In this document: piece after piece, positions 48,055 to 57,954 of the stretch | Layout of the letters: every line of letters begins with the position of its first letter | Numbering within the stretch: position 1 is the first letter of the stretch | Source: Clitopilus passeckerianus | Lineage: Eukaryota; Basidiomycota; Agaricomycetes; Agaricales; Entolomataceae | Length of the DNA: 64,000 bases | NCBI GenBank assembly: GCA_944990035.1 | Contig: CALYLX010000019.1 | Location: 1-64,000, forward strand | Direction: 5' to 3' | Program-made: the position numbers and the translations under genes | The notes under the pieces: generated by a model | Database searches by the model: none | What the model was told of the DNA's origin: nothing | The model's input: only the letters and a program-made list of their open reading frames with translations

Positions 48055-48514
48055 AGGAATAGAACAAAATTGTGGCATATGTATGTATAATCGTTTGACC
48101 CATATTCAGTCAATGAAACCCGCAATTGCTCAACATTCAGCTTGTTGAAAGGCAGAGAGTTCGGGAGATTTTACCTAGTATCAAGTTGCACGTACCCATA
48201 AGGCCATCGTTGGGCCATCAAGCGCATCGTGTGGGGCTTGGTAGCTACTAGCTTCCGCCATATTTATTTTTGTTAGTTGATACCCAGCAAACTCTCTTTG
48301 TCAATGCAGACGCCGAAAATAGACGATATAGATTCATTGAATAAATGAGGGACGGCTACCTCTATAGAAAATTTGTGCATAACAATTATGTGGCCATAAT
48401 GATACAAATAGGTTTCTAGTAAGTAGTGCAACGGGTGGATTAATGTACAGTGATACACTTGAATGCAGGAGAAGAGTACTTTGAATAATGTTAGGGGCAT
48501 AAAGATCGGGAAAG
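48055..48514. other. Convergent 3' space between the lone HD2 and the first HD1 gene
   Basis: About 460 bp, AT-rich, between two genes that end toward each other. It should hold both 3' UTRs. Short open frames are present but none resembles a homeodomain gene, and I see no remnant of a missing HD1 partner here. Confidence 0.45.
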
Positions 48515-50581
48515 TCATGATTGTGCAATCTCGTGCTGAAGCCGACGCGCCTCTTCTTGTATCTCAGCCAGTCTTCGTTCCTTATCAGCTTTGGTGATTG
48601 GCAACAGAAGTCGGGAGAGTGGTTCTGTAGGGAGCATGGGTAGTTCTTCGAGTTCGAAAAGAGTCGGGGAGAAAAGGGTTGGCAAACTCTGGCCACCTAG
48701 GTAACCCAGGGATGTGGAGCGCTGCAGGGTGCCGTGCCACGGGTCAGTCGCAGTCCAACCATTGTAATTAACCTGCGCCATATCAACGGACCAGTCCAGA
48801 CGACGGTGGTTCGCAGAGGCAATTGGGGAGATACTGAGTTCAGATGGGTGTGTATCAGTTAGGAGATCAAGGCTGCTGAATTGTGAAATGTCTAGACCAA
48901 TCTCATTGTCAGCAAACAAGATGGAGCATGGTGTCCAATGTATAATACCTTGCACAAAACGTTCCGGTGAAGACTCATCGAAGTCACAAAATAGATTATC
49001 TAGATCGCAAGTCTGGGTATTAGTGACGAGCCCATCGGAGGCTAGCGACTGGGACCCTGTGGCCAGGAATGGAGAAGGGTGGGAGCATAGGGATACTACA
49101 ATATCTTGTTCAGTGCGCGAAGTTACGCAGACAGTTGCTGAGAAACTTACGGGAACTTGGTTGGCTGAATGTATCCACACTCTCCTGCACACCCGGTTGT
49201 GAATAGTCAAATAGTTCGATGTCGAATATTGGGGCATTTGACCCATCATTGAGCAATCTTTCATTGCTATCGTTGCTAACCCACTGATCAAAGTGCTCTG
49301 GCTCTACAACGAGGTCCAGAGAAGATTCGAAATTAAAAGTTTCGGGTGGGCGTTCTAAATGGACACGTTTGGAATGGGCTTGGTCGCTTGGTTCCAAGAG
49401 TATTCGCTTGCGTGTAGAGGGAGGCGTCTGTGGCCCAGCTGAAGATGGAGTTGAAGACCTACTTGACTCTGGACTTGGGCTCGCGTCTTCACCCGAGCTG
49501 AGTTCCGAGAAGTCGGAGCAGGATAATTTAGTCTCTAGAGATCTCTTATCAGAGGCTGGCCTTGATGAAAATTCAGCACATATGCTCTGGGATGGAAGGG
49601 ATTATGTACTAACCTGCGACGTTTGCGTGATGGCGAGGGCAAGGGCGAGTCGTCGGAGTCCAACGAAGAGGCTCGACGCTTTTTGCTGGCGGCAGGCCCC
49701 GTATTCTCTGAAACGCTTGATAATTCGGCGATCTGCACTCTTGCAGGTGATGTCGGCTCAAGCCAGGATTGACAGCCCGAGTGAATAGGTGTAAGGCTTC
49801 TTGAGGGTAACTTTCCTCTGCCATCAACAGCCCTCGACACCATCTCTTTGTCCTCCGTGGTCAAATCCTTTACCATGAAGTCCAGTTTTCGAGCGGCATT
49901 GCTCGGCATCAACTTCTGGACCATCCCTTCCACCTTCTTTGCAATGGACAAAAATTCCGTTACGACCTCTTTGTTGAGTTCATTCGTATGCGAAGCGAAG
50001 AATAGAGTTGCGGCTTCAACAATCTCGACGCGTTTATTGGAAAAGGACTTCTTTCGAAGGGCATTCCACCCAATCCTACGGCGGACGTCAACAAACCAGG
50101 CATCAATAACCTGCTGGCTCGAATTCGTCTCGCTTGCGATCCGACTCCTTGTCTCCTTCGACGGGTAGGGGTTGTGAAGGTTATCACGAAGCCAGAAACA
50201 TGAACTTGGAATATGGTTGGAGGAGGGGGTGGGTTTCGGCTCGTGTTCACCGGAAACAACTGGATCAGGTCGAATATCTTTGGGCAGATCAGCTTCGTAT
50301 TTGGTGAAGATGTCGTCCAAATCTTCGAAGCTGCTCTCCTGTACTTTGCAAACACGGGCGTTTGTTTCAAGATAGTGGTCGCTCATGAGAGCTATTCTAG
50401 ATGCGGTAATCTCCCATAGGTGAACAGTCTCCTGGTCAAGCTGTGGTTCGATAGATATATCCTCGTTGAGTGGGGACCAGAGGTCGCGGTAGAAAGTTGC
50501 TAATGCAGAAGCGCTTTGGCCAATGGCTTTAATAAATTCGCTTTCCGCTTTCTGTAGTCTTTGACGAATGGATAGAACCAT
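48515..50581 (-). CDS. HD1-class homeodomain mating-type transcription factor (pair 1)
   Basis: Exons 49614-50581, 49151-49560 and 48515-49104 encode about 655 residues. The homeodomain (about 128-180) has the HD1 form: FWLRDNLHNPYPSKETRSRI, then VIDAWFVDVRRRIGWNAL. The invariant Asn51 of homeodomains is Asp here. The N-terminal 100 residues contain helices (LQKAESEFIKAIGQSASAL) of the kind that govern HD1-HD2 recognition. Basic patches (SRKRRRPASDKR) can serve for nuclear import. The C-terminal half has an acidic patch IFDIELFDYSQ and ends in a charged leucine-bearing helix (AEIQEEARRLQHEIAQ). A possible extra intron (48892-48948, 57 nt) would keep the frame. Divergent from the HD2 gene across 195 bp. 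Confidence 0.93.
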
Positions 50582-50776
50582 TCTTTCCTAGCGTTGGCTA
50601 CCTCCGTAGTAGGCTCTGAATCGTGAGGTATGGACGTCAAGGTTGTTGCAACAAATGCATGTGGTAGGTGGGGGGAAACGAGTGCTTACATCAGCTTGAC
50701 ATTGTCCATTGTCCTCCTTGAATGGAAATGCACGTACACCACCTTCAATGAACCTCAATTCCGTCTAGCTCTCACC
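50582..50776. promoter_or_regulatory. Divergent promoter of HD pair 1
   Basis: A 195 bp space between the starts of an HD1 (minus) and an HD2 (plus) gene, the usual shared promoter of an A-locus pair. It contains a tandem CATTGTCCATTGTCC at 50700-50714, whose core reads ACAATG on the other strand, the type bound by HMG-box proteins. An in-frame ATG at 50630 could lengthen the HD2 protein by 49 residues, but that segment lacks family character. Confidence 0.5.
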
Positions 50777-52583
50777 ATGTCAGACAAATACCTTGAAGCT
50801 CTTCGTGGAATTAATAACATAGCACGGCCAAGAATCAAGCTAAAGAATCCTATCCCTCGTCCATCATCGAGCAAATGTATCCCTACCTTCCCTCAACTCG
50901 ACTTACCTATGCCAACCGACATGACCCAGCCATTTCTCGATGCTGGGTGTTCATCCTTCCTCATGGCGAATCAAGTCTCGAAAGAATACTGTCGTATGGC
51001 CCTTCAACTTCGCTCAAAGTACCAGCAAACGCACAATAAGAAGGTTCAGGAGCAACTGGCCATCGATCCAAGCCTAGCCTCCAGTTACCAGGAGTTGACT
51101 AAAACCGTCAAGATAAACTACCTCCGAGACTTGAAGCAGCTAGAAGATGCTATAACAAAGCGCATCTCTCGCCCACCATCCACTGAAAGGTCGGCAAACT
51201 TAGCTCAGAAAAAGCCTATATTCAAGCAGGCAAGCAATATCTGCTCTGTTTTCGTGTCACCTCAATCTTCATGCTCTTTTCTAGGAATCTCTTCCCCTTC
51301 TCGAGCGCTACTTCGAGCTTGACCCATATCCTTCAGCTCAAGCCAGAGTCACACTTGCAAAGAAGACATCAATGTCGATACAACAGATTGAAACCTGGGT
51401 GGGTAGTTTAACTATGAATACTGTTATCTCCGCTTACGTTGCCTTCCATTAGTTTCAGAACCGTCGCACTCGTATGAAGAAGGAAGGAAAAGCCCTCAAA
51501 CGGAAACTTGACATTCTTTCCCCTCATGATACCCTATTGGACAATACCAACTCGAAGAAGCCCCATCTCTCCCTGCCACCTGCAGAACGCCATGAGGCGA
51601 CACATATACCACCATCCCCTGCTCCCGAGGAGCGATCAGCCTGTCCACCCATACGTCGCGTCACGGCATTCAGTGATACAGCTCCTTCCCATGCTTTCCC
51701 CACCAAATATCCCCCGTTGAACTGCGGATACGACCCATTCCCTGTTAAATCTGGGAAGTGTTCATTTCTGGCTCCCGAATGGCCTAGAACCTATAATCCA
51801 GCGGCGAACCAGGCTTCCAAGAGGAAAGTCAAAGCTAGTGAAATTGACAATCTCTGTAAAGAGTTGGCGGCGAAGTTGCATATAAAGGGGCCATCCAAGG
51901 CATCCGAGCAGGATCCAGCAGTGCCTTGGCCTTGGTTCTGCGCCACAGTCACCATCGCGCCAACCGCTCCTTACTTTGCTTTGGTTTATGGTGTGCCAAC
52001 TGTCGACATCGTAGGGCAGGCGTCCAGCTCGAAGACTCAATCACAGTCGCCCTCGCTACCTACCTCAGAACTTTCTAGTCCCCAGTCGGTCTCCCCATCC
52101 ACTTCAAAATCTGGGCCGGGGAGACAGCTGGCTCGACTACCAAGAAGAATACCAAAACAGCTTTCCAGTTCTCCCAGCCAGGCAAATTCTCTAATCGCAG
52201 AACCACCTTCACCACGCTCGCGGTCATCTTCCATATCTTCACCGAGCCTGTCACCGTCGTTTCACCCTTCACCGTCATCATCCGAACCCTCATTCAAGTT
52301 ATCTCGCCGCGGCTCATCTTCGTCAAGCGGGTCTTCGGCAAGCTCGAGTGTTGTTACGACACCCGTCTTTGAGGCGTGCCCACTGCCAGCATGTGACTAT
52401 TCCTCTATTAATGTTGTTGAGTCCAGATTTCGTGAATTTGATGCTGATAATTTCGGCTTGGTCGGTGGCTATCGAGTGGCCTCCAATCTAGGCGAGTATG
52501 TCAAGGATAACCCCACCCCCGGCTTTCTTGATGCCACAGCAAATGTATTACCGTTCTGCCAGGATCCGCAATTCCTTGCTTAG
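50777..52583 (+). CDS. HD2-class homeodomain mating-type transcription factor (pair 1)
   Basis: Exons 50777-51229, 51285-51398 and 51453-52583 encode about 565 residues. The homeodomain (about 140-201) reads ESLPLLERYFELDPYPSAQA, SIQQIETW and FQNRRTRMKKEG, with Trp189, Phe190, Asn192 and Arg194. The first intron interrupts the homeodomain at the same place as in the other HD2 genes but starts with GC (CAG|GCAAGC) instead of GT. The C-terminal part has the block SHAFPTKYPPLNCGYDPFPV, shared with the other paired HD2 protein, and long Ser/Pro runs. The ATG at 50777 opens MSDKYLEALRGIN and is preferred over the upstream 50630. Faces its HD1 partner across 195 bp. Confidence 0.94.
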
Positions 52584-53547
52584 AACGTGATGTACCTTTT
52601 GTGACTTCCTCCCATTCTGCATATAAATACATAGACTACATCTCAGTACACATATTGATCTCCTACTTTACTGTTCATTATTAGCTGCGTATATCTGCTT
52701 TCGCTCCGTTGTCTTCCTTCATGGAGAACGATTCATTGTTACAACTGACCAAACCCTTGAACCCTTGACCCGATCGAACTCTGCACTTCTCCAGAATTAT
52801 TTACCGACCTTGCCTCGTCGTGTTCCACCCATCGTACACTACAATAATTGATTGAACAACCGGTCTACCGATGAGCTCGAGGCAGGCTTTATCCCTACGG
52901 AAGGCACGATGTTGTACCGATTACTTGATCTCGTCAGGTTGTTCTGACTTGAAGTAGGTCAGAGTGGGGAATGCTTAATAGTTACACCAAAGGGGTTATG
53001 ACTGGGAAAGCCTGTTCCCCAGTCACTAGTCACTTCGCACCATATCTGTACATGAGGCGGACTGTAGTAATCCCGGGATTACAGTTGTAAGTGAATGTTG
53101 TAGTTCGCACACATGAAAAAGCACCACTTTATGCGACTGAGCGCGGCTTGGCTGTTGGTACGTTGACCAAAATAGGCAGAGGTTACATGCTTGGGCCGTT
53201 TTCGAAAAAAACGAGAAAAACAAATACCTTGAACAGAAGTCAGGTGCCGTCATCCCTTTCGTTCTTTCTTTCTTGTGGATCAATATCAAGCATAGACTAG
53301 GAGCCATGCTGACTGCACAGGAACTGTTTGTTTGGAGGATCTAGTAGTACAGGTCGACCCATTGCTCTGTCAATTTCACCCTGGGCACTCCAGTGGAGAT
53401 CCTAACAGCATTGGAAAACTTTGGTCATTCAACAGGATTCCGATATTTCTATTAGTCAGTGGTATAGTTGTGTTATACAGGTATCTGTGCTTGAGGACGA
53501 TAGAAGTACAATGATAGGCGGCTAACGAATGCAATTAACTAGCATAG
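52584..53547. other. Longest gene-free stretch inside the mating-type locus
   Basis: About 960 bp between two converging genes (HD2 of pair 1, HD1 of pair 2). I see no exon with homeodomain-like content on either strand. It should contain two 3' UTRs, but that leaves several hundred bases unexplained. A perfect 16-bp palindrome lies inside (listed separately), and an A-rich run occurs near 53204-53226. It may be a boundary between two duplicated HD pairs. Confidence 0.45.
53067..53082. repeat. Perfect 16-bp palindrome GTAATCCCGGGATTAC
   Basis: The sequence is identical to its reverse complement across 16 bases with no spacer. It lies in the gene-free space between the two HD pairs. It could be a protein binding site (the TAATCC half-site resembles some homeodomain sites) or chance. 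Confidence 0.5.
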
Positions 53548-55590
53548 TTACGAAACACCAAGTTCCTGCTCCAAGAGTAGCATCTCAGCACGTAGTTCTT
53601 CCAATCTCTGCCGTTTTCCATCCTGCGGGCAATGTGAGGGTAGGAATAACTGTGAAAAATCGCCGAGGGCGCTTTGTGCTGGAGTCAAATCGAAACCTGC
53701 AGGATCCAGCAGGAACGATTGTGAAGCAAGACTATGGTGCTCGGTAGATGGCAAAAGCTCGTCTGAGCCTAGGAACCAATTTGACAGGTCAGCTTGAGTT
53801 AGCTGACTCCCTGGGTCTTGGCTGTTTGATCCGGAAAGTCCATTGCATTCTAATGGGTTGAATTCGAAGGCAGGGATGGAAAGCTCAGGTAAGGACTTCG
53901 AATGGTCCCACTGTAACGCAAAGGCATCGGTGTGACCTGTGTTCTTGTCAGTGAAATTTTGAAGTAGAAAAGTATCAAAATTCGTACCCATCTGATTAGA
54001 TGTGCCGTCGAACAATTGACTGTAAAAAGTTTGGGATGGGGTGCCGAGATCATTCGCCGTGGAACGTGGCCTCTCTGGGTCTACGAACGAAGGGGATATG
54101 GTCTGGAGAATACCTGGAGATGTCCAATCAGCACGAATCGTCAATACAAAGGAATTATAAGTACTTGGGTTCGTGTGATGGGCGGGATCTGAGGTGGATT
54201 GGGGAACAGTAGAGCCGTAGTTGAAGACTTCTACATCAAACTTCGGATTGAGTACGTTGCTGAATAATGAATGGTCATTCTCGAACCAACGCTCCAGATC
54301 TAGAGTGTCCGTAAGGTGGCTCATAGAACTGGAACCGTCAAGGGGTGATGGGGGAGACAAAGTCTGTTGCTCCCGTGTAGAGCAAGGGGCTTGTGGGGCA
54401 TTCGAGCCATCTTCCGGATTCAGCGATACTCGTTGATCGAGCTCTGGTGTTTCGCATCGTTCTGAGGGCGCAGGGGATGGGAGGTGATAGAGGGTCTCGC
54501 GTGGTGAGGGAGATTGAAGTCTGTAGGCGAATGTCAATATAGTTTAAGGAATAGCCATCAATAAAGTGGCTCACCGGGGCCGCTTGCTACGGGGAGATGA
54601 AGGAGCAGTTTCTGTGTCTGGTGTTAGAGTCCGTCGCCGTTTTGAACCGACCGCTGTTGCCATGTCATTTGTTATAGATTCATAGCTGCCCAAAGACGAC
54701 GTTGACGTCGAGAAATCTTCAACCTCGTAGGTTGACTGGGCGGGAGACGGATACGCGTTGGACGACTTGATAGTTTGCCGAGACTTCTTTGAACCAGTTC
54801 GATGCTTTCGTTTTCTAGACTTGGGGTAGTCTCTTTCTGGTGTGAGATCAGGCTCACTAAATCTACGGCCATACAGGTCTTTTGAAGTGCTCTCAATCTT
54901 CGCGAATTCTATTTCCAACACCGGGTCCAATGTATCCGTGTGTGACTCTGAGTTGAAAAAGAGAGACGCCGCGTGAACCATGTCAGCGCGCTTATTGTGG
55001 AAGACAGTTTTGCGCATGTCAGTCCATCCTATGCGTTTTCTTGCGTCGATGAACCAGGCATCAATTAGTTGGCGCGGGGTTTGGTTCCGTGTGGCAAACG
55101 AGTCTCTGGTCTCCTTTGAAGGATATGGATTGTGTAAGTTGTCCAGAAGCCAGCGGAAAGTATCCTCTATATAGGTGAACCCTTTGCGACTTCGAAGGGG
55201 TGAGTCCAGTGTTTCTCGGCTGGAGGATGCACGTATAGAACGTGAAGGGAAAGGAGCGCGGCGGCGTGAAGGCTGAGTGCATGGGGAGGCATCCGCAGCC
55301 GAAATCTGGTCGAATTTCTCCTGGAGTTCTTTCCGAATGTCGGCAGCCAGTTTGTCGGATTCGATTTGGAGAGATAGCAGATGTTCACTGGCTTGAAGGA
55401 TGTTCCAGGACATATCTGCCCATCGTTGTATTGTAGCGTCGTCGGCCTGGGAAACCTCTATTTCATGCTCAACAGCTTCTAGGAGCGTTGATAAATTGTC
55501 GGTGAATGAGCTGAGTGCTTCTCCTCCTGCGAGAGATGCTTCCCATAGGTCAATCTCCGCTTTGGAGAGGGCCTCCTCTATGGGATGCAT
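53548..55590 (-). CDS. HD1-class homeodomain mating-type transcription factor (pair 2)
   Basis: Exons 54575-55590 and 53548-54520 encode about 662 residues. The homeodomain (about 145-197) has the HD1 signature: RWLLDNLHNPYPSKETRDSF, then LIDAWFIDARKRIGWTDM (179-189 for the helix-3 core), with Asp in the place of Asn51. The N-terminal helices (IEEALSKAEIDLWEASLAGG) suit partner recognition. Basic clusters KSRKRKHRTGSKKSR and SPRSKRPR are likely nuclear import signals. The C terminus repeats features of the other HD1: FDVEVFNYGS and a final helix RQRLEELRAEMLLLEQELG. A possible in-frame intron lies at 53937-53987 (51 nt). Divergent from its HD2 partner across 200 bp. Confidence 0.94.
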
Positions 55591-55790
55591 TTGTCGAAGG
55601 GGTTTGAAAATGTTCAGTGTTGAGAACAGTCCTCAGTGGGCCCACACAGGAATGCAAGATGGCGGCAGTTGGGATGCCTTATGTAATCACCAGCATCTCT
55701 CACTGGCATTGTCCCCAGTGACGGTCTCATACACCAACATAACCAGAGTTTGGTGGACTCGAAGCTTTGATAGGCTCTAAGGGGACTGTG
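55591..55790. promoter_or_regulatory. Divergent promoter of HD pair 2
   Basis: A 200 bp space between the starts of the second HD1 and HD2 genes. It carries CATTGTCC at 55707-55714, the same octamer found (doubled) in the promoter of pair 1. No clear TATA box is visible. Confidence 0.5.
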
Positions 55791-57678
55791 ATGGCTTCAG
55801 TGAAGCTATCGGACAGGGAAATCTATCAACGCTGCCATGCTATGTTTAGCAAGTTACACGCATATTCCACCAAAACTTCCCAGTCGAAACAGCCCTCTAA
55901 ACCGATAACCCCTCGTGCAACAACACCCAATATCCCGAAGCCTAGACTTCAGGCGCCTCAAGACATACTTCCTCGCCTTTTGGTTATTGGCTGTCCCCCT
56001 CCCGATGCCAAAAGAATCTCTGACAGGTTTATGGAACTTGCGCTTCAGACTCGATCACAGTGGGAAACCAAGCATGCAGAAGCATACCGGCAAGCAGAAG
56101 AAAAGCTTCAGCCGGGAATGAAGACATCCGCCATTCTCTTCAGCTTCGGGCATGTCGTCGAGAGCCGCTATGAGGAGTACCTTCGTCAATTAGAACAGAA
56201 AGCAATGCAAGAGGGACAATCTCTCGCAGCTGAGGCAGACTTAGATTCGAGCACTAAGACTAAAATTACGTTCAATCAGGTATGTGGTGCCCTGATTTAT
56301 CTCGTATCTGTTGACGAGGAACCTTCACAGGATTTCGTTCCGATATTGATGCAGTATTTCAAGTACAATGCTTATCCAAATGCTCTTCATAGATCGATGC
56401 TAGCGCGTCGATCCAACATGACACAGCGCCAAATTGTCGTTTGGGTGTGTTAACATGATATTTACCGTTTATACTTGCTGACACACGTACCAGTTTCAGA
56501 ATCATCGTCAGAGGGCGCGTAAAGAAGGGATTGATATCAAGAAGAACCCTGACTTGAAGTTTAATTTTGTATACGCGTCGCAAGCATCTTCTGACGACCA
56601 AGATGAGCCTGGAACACCATTCGAAGATGATGGAGATGAGAAATCCGACGACGATTCCGTCTCGGACGCCTCAACCTGTAGCCCCCGCCCCACCTTCAGC
56701 CAGACATCTCCTTCCCATGCATTCCCTGCGCCCTACCCTCCTGTTGATTGTGACTATAACCCCTTCCCCGTCAAAGTAGGAGAACGGACATTTTCAACTC
56801 CTTGGTATCGCGCACCAGCAAAGCCTCGGCCTCGGAAGTCCTTCAAGAAAGTCTCGCCATCTGAGGTTGAAGTGTTTTCCAAAGACATTGAATGTACGTT
56901 CAACATGCGGAGCGTCGATCCACCGAACACGAGGCGTAAACGTAGGTGGGACGTGCACCTGCGGACTATTCCATATCCCGCACCGTTACCATACCTTGTT
57001 CCAAATCAGGAGGATGCTGAATCTATCTCTGCTCCCGACGTATCGACACGGAAATTGAAGCGCGCTCCTCCTTCGCGAGTAGAGCAGGCATTTAATGACC
57101 CAGACCTTCAGGCTCCTGCCACACTCGTACCTCAAGGCTCAGCCACCACCAGCGCCAGTACGCAGACTAAAGGCAGTTGGATCACTCGACTATCTGGCAC
57201 AAGGGCCCGAATACCAGCGAGGGCCAGAACACATACCCGTGCCCTTACCCCTTCGACAAGTTCGACACTTGACTCTCCACCTTCCACTCCTGCTCGAACT
57301 TCCCAGCGCAGGCCATTGGAAACAGACTCGTCCTCGTCTTCGGAATCACCATCACCCCACAAACGGCGTCGGATATCATTATCCTCTTCATCAGGCAGTT
57401 CATCCTCGCCATCAAGTGCGATCACCACTCCGCTACTGGAGCCTACGAGGCTACCAAGCAACGGCAGATTACCAACGCCAGCCGCATCCGATCATGAGTT
57501 CGATTTCAGTTCTCTGGACGATGTATTTGATGGTCTGCCAGTGGTGCAACCTCTGACTGAATCGGAAGGGTTCCAATTCGGCTTCCAGCCGCCCACGGTA
57601 GCTGCGAAGGACACATGGTCTGTGGACTTCTTTGACTTCTCCGCCCAAGCACAACCTTTTGTGTATGTACCGTCATAG
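55791..57678 (+). CDS. HD2-class homeodomain mating-type transcription factor (pair 2)
   Basis: Exons 55791-56279, 56331-56444 and 56494-57678 encode about 595 residues. The homeodomain (about 152-213) reads DFVPILMQYFKYNAYPNALH, TQRQIVVW and FQNHRQRARKEG, with Trp201, Phe202, Asn204 and Arg206. N-terminally, QAPQDILPRLLVIGCPPPDA aligns with the equivalent region of the lone HD2. After the homeodomain come an acidic stretch, the block SHAFPAPYPPVDCDYNPFPV shared with the pair-1 HD2, and Ser/Pro/Thr-rich sequence with a KRRR patch. The C terminus (FDFSSLDDVFDGL and WSVDFFDFSA) has acidic-hydrophobic clusters that could activate transcription. The ATG at 55791 is the first in frame. It converges with the beta-flanking gene. 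Confidence 0.94.
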
Positions 57679-57954
57679 CATCTCTTAATTTTTTCTCTCG
57701 CATCTAGCATTGTTTTTGCACTTTGCTCTTGGGTTTTCGTTACCACGCTTTTATTGTTATTCATATCGCACTTCACCTTGCTTTTATCATACCCCAGCTT
57801 TCGTAATGCATACACATGTAAAGGATGTACCAATAATTGTATTTGTATCAATTGATTTGATTTGCGCCACGCAAATATTCACATAGATGATTTGAAGTAA
57901 TTTAGAGAGATCCAGGTTTGAGCCTACATTCCTTATGCCAATGAAGCGGATGCC

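Noticed and set aside
48055..48514. Remnant of a lost HD1 partner between the lone HD2 and the first HD1 gene
   Set aside because: No WFxDxR or NPYPS-like coding trace was seen on either strand.
50630..50776. Upstream ATG adding 49 residues to the pair-1 HD2 protein
   Set aside because: The added sequence has no family character and occupies most of the shared promoter; the ATG at 50777 matches the expected start.
57132..57461. Long minus-strand open frame opposite the pair-2 HD2 gene
   Set aside because: It is the complement of Ser/Pro-rich HD2 coding sequence, which makes open antisense frames by composition.
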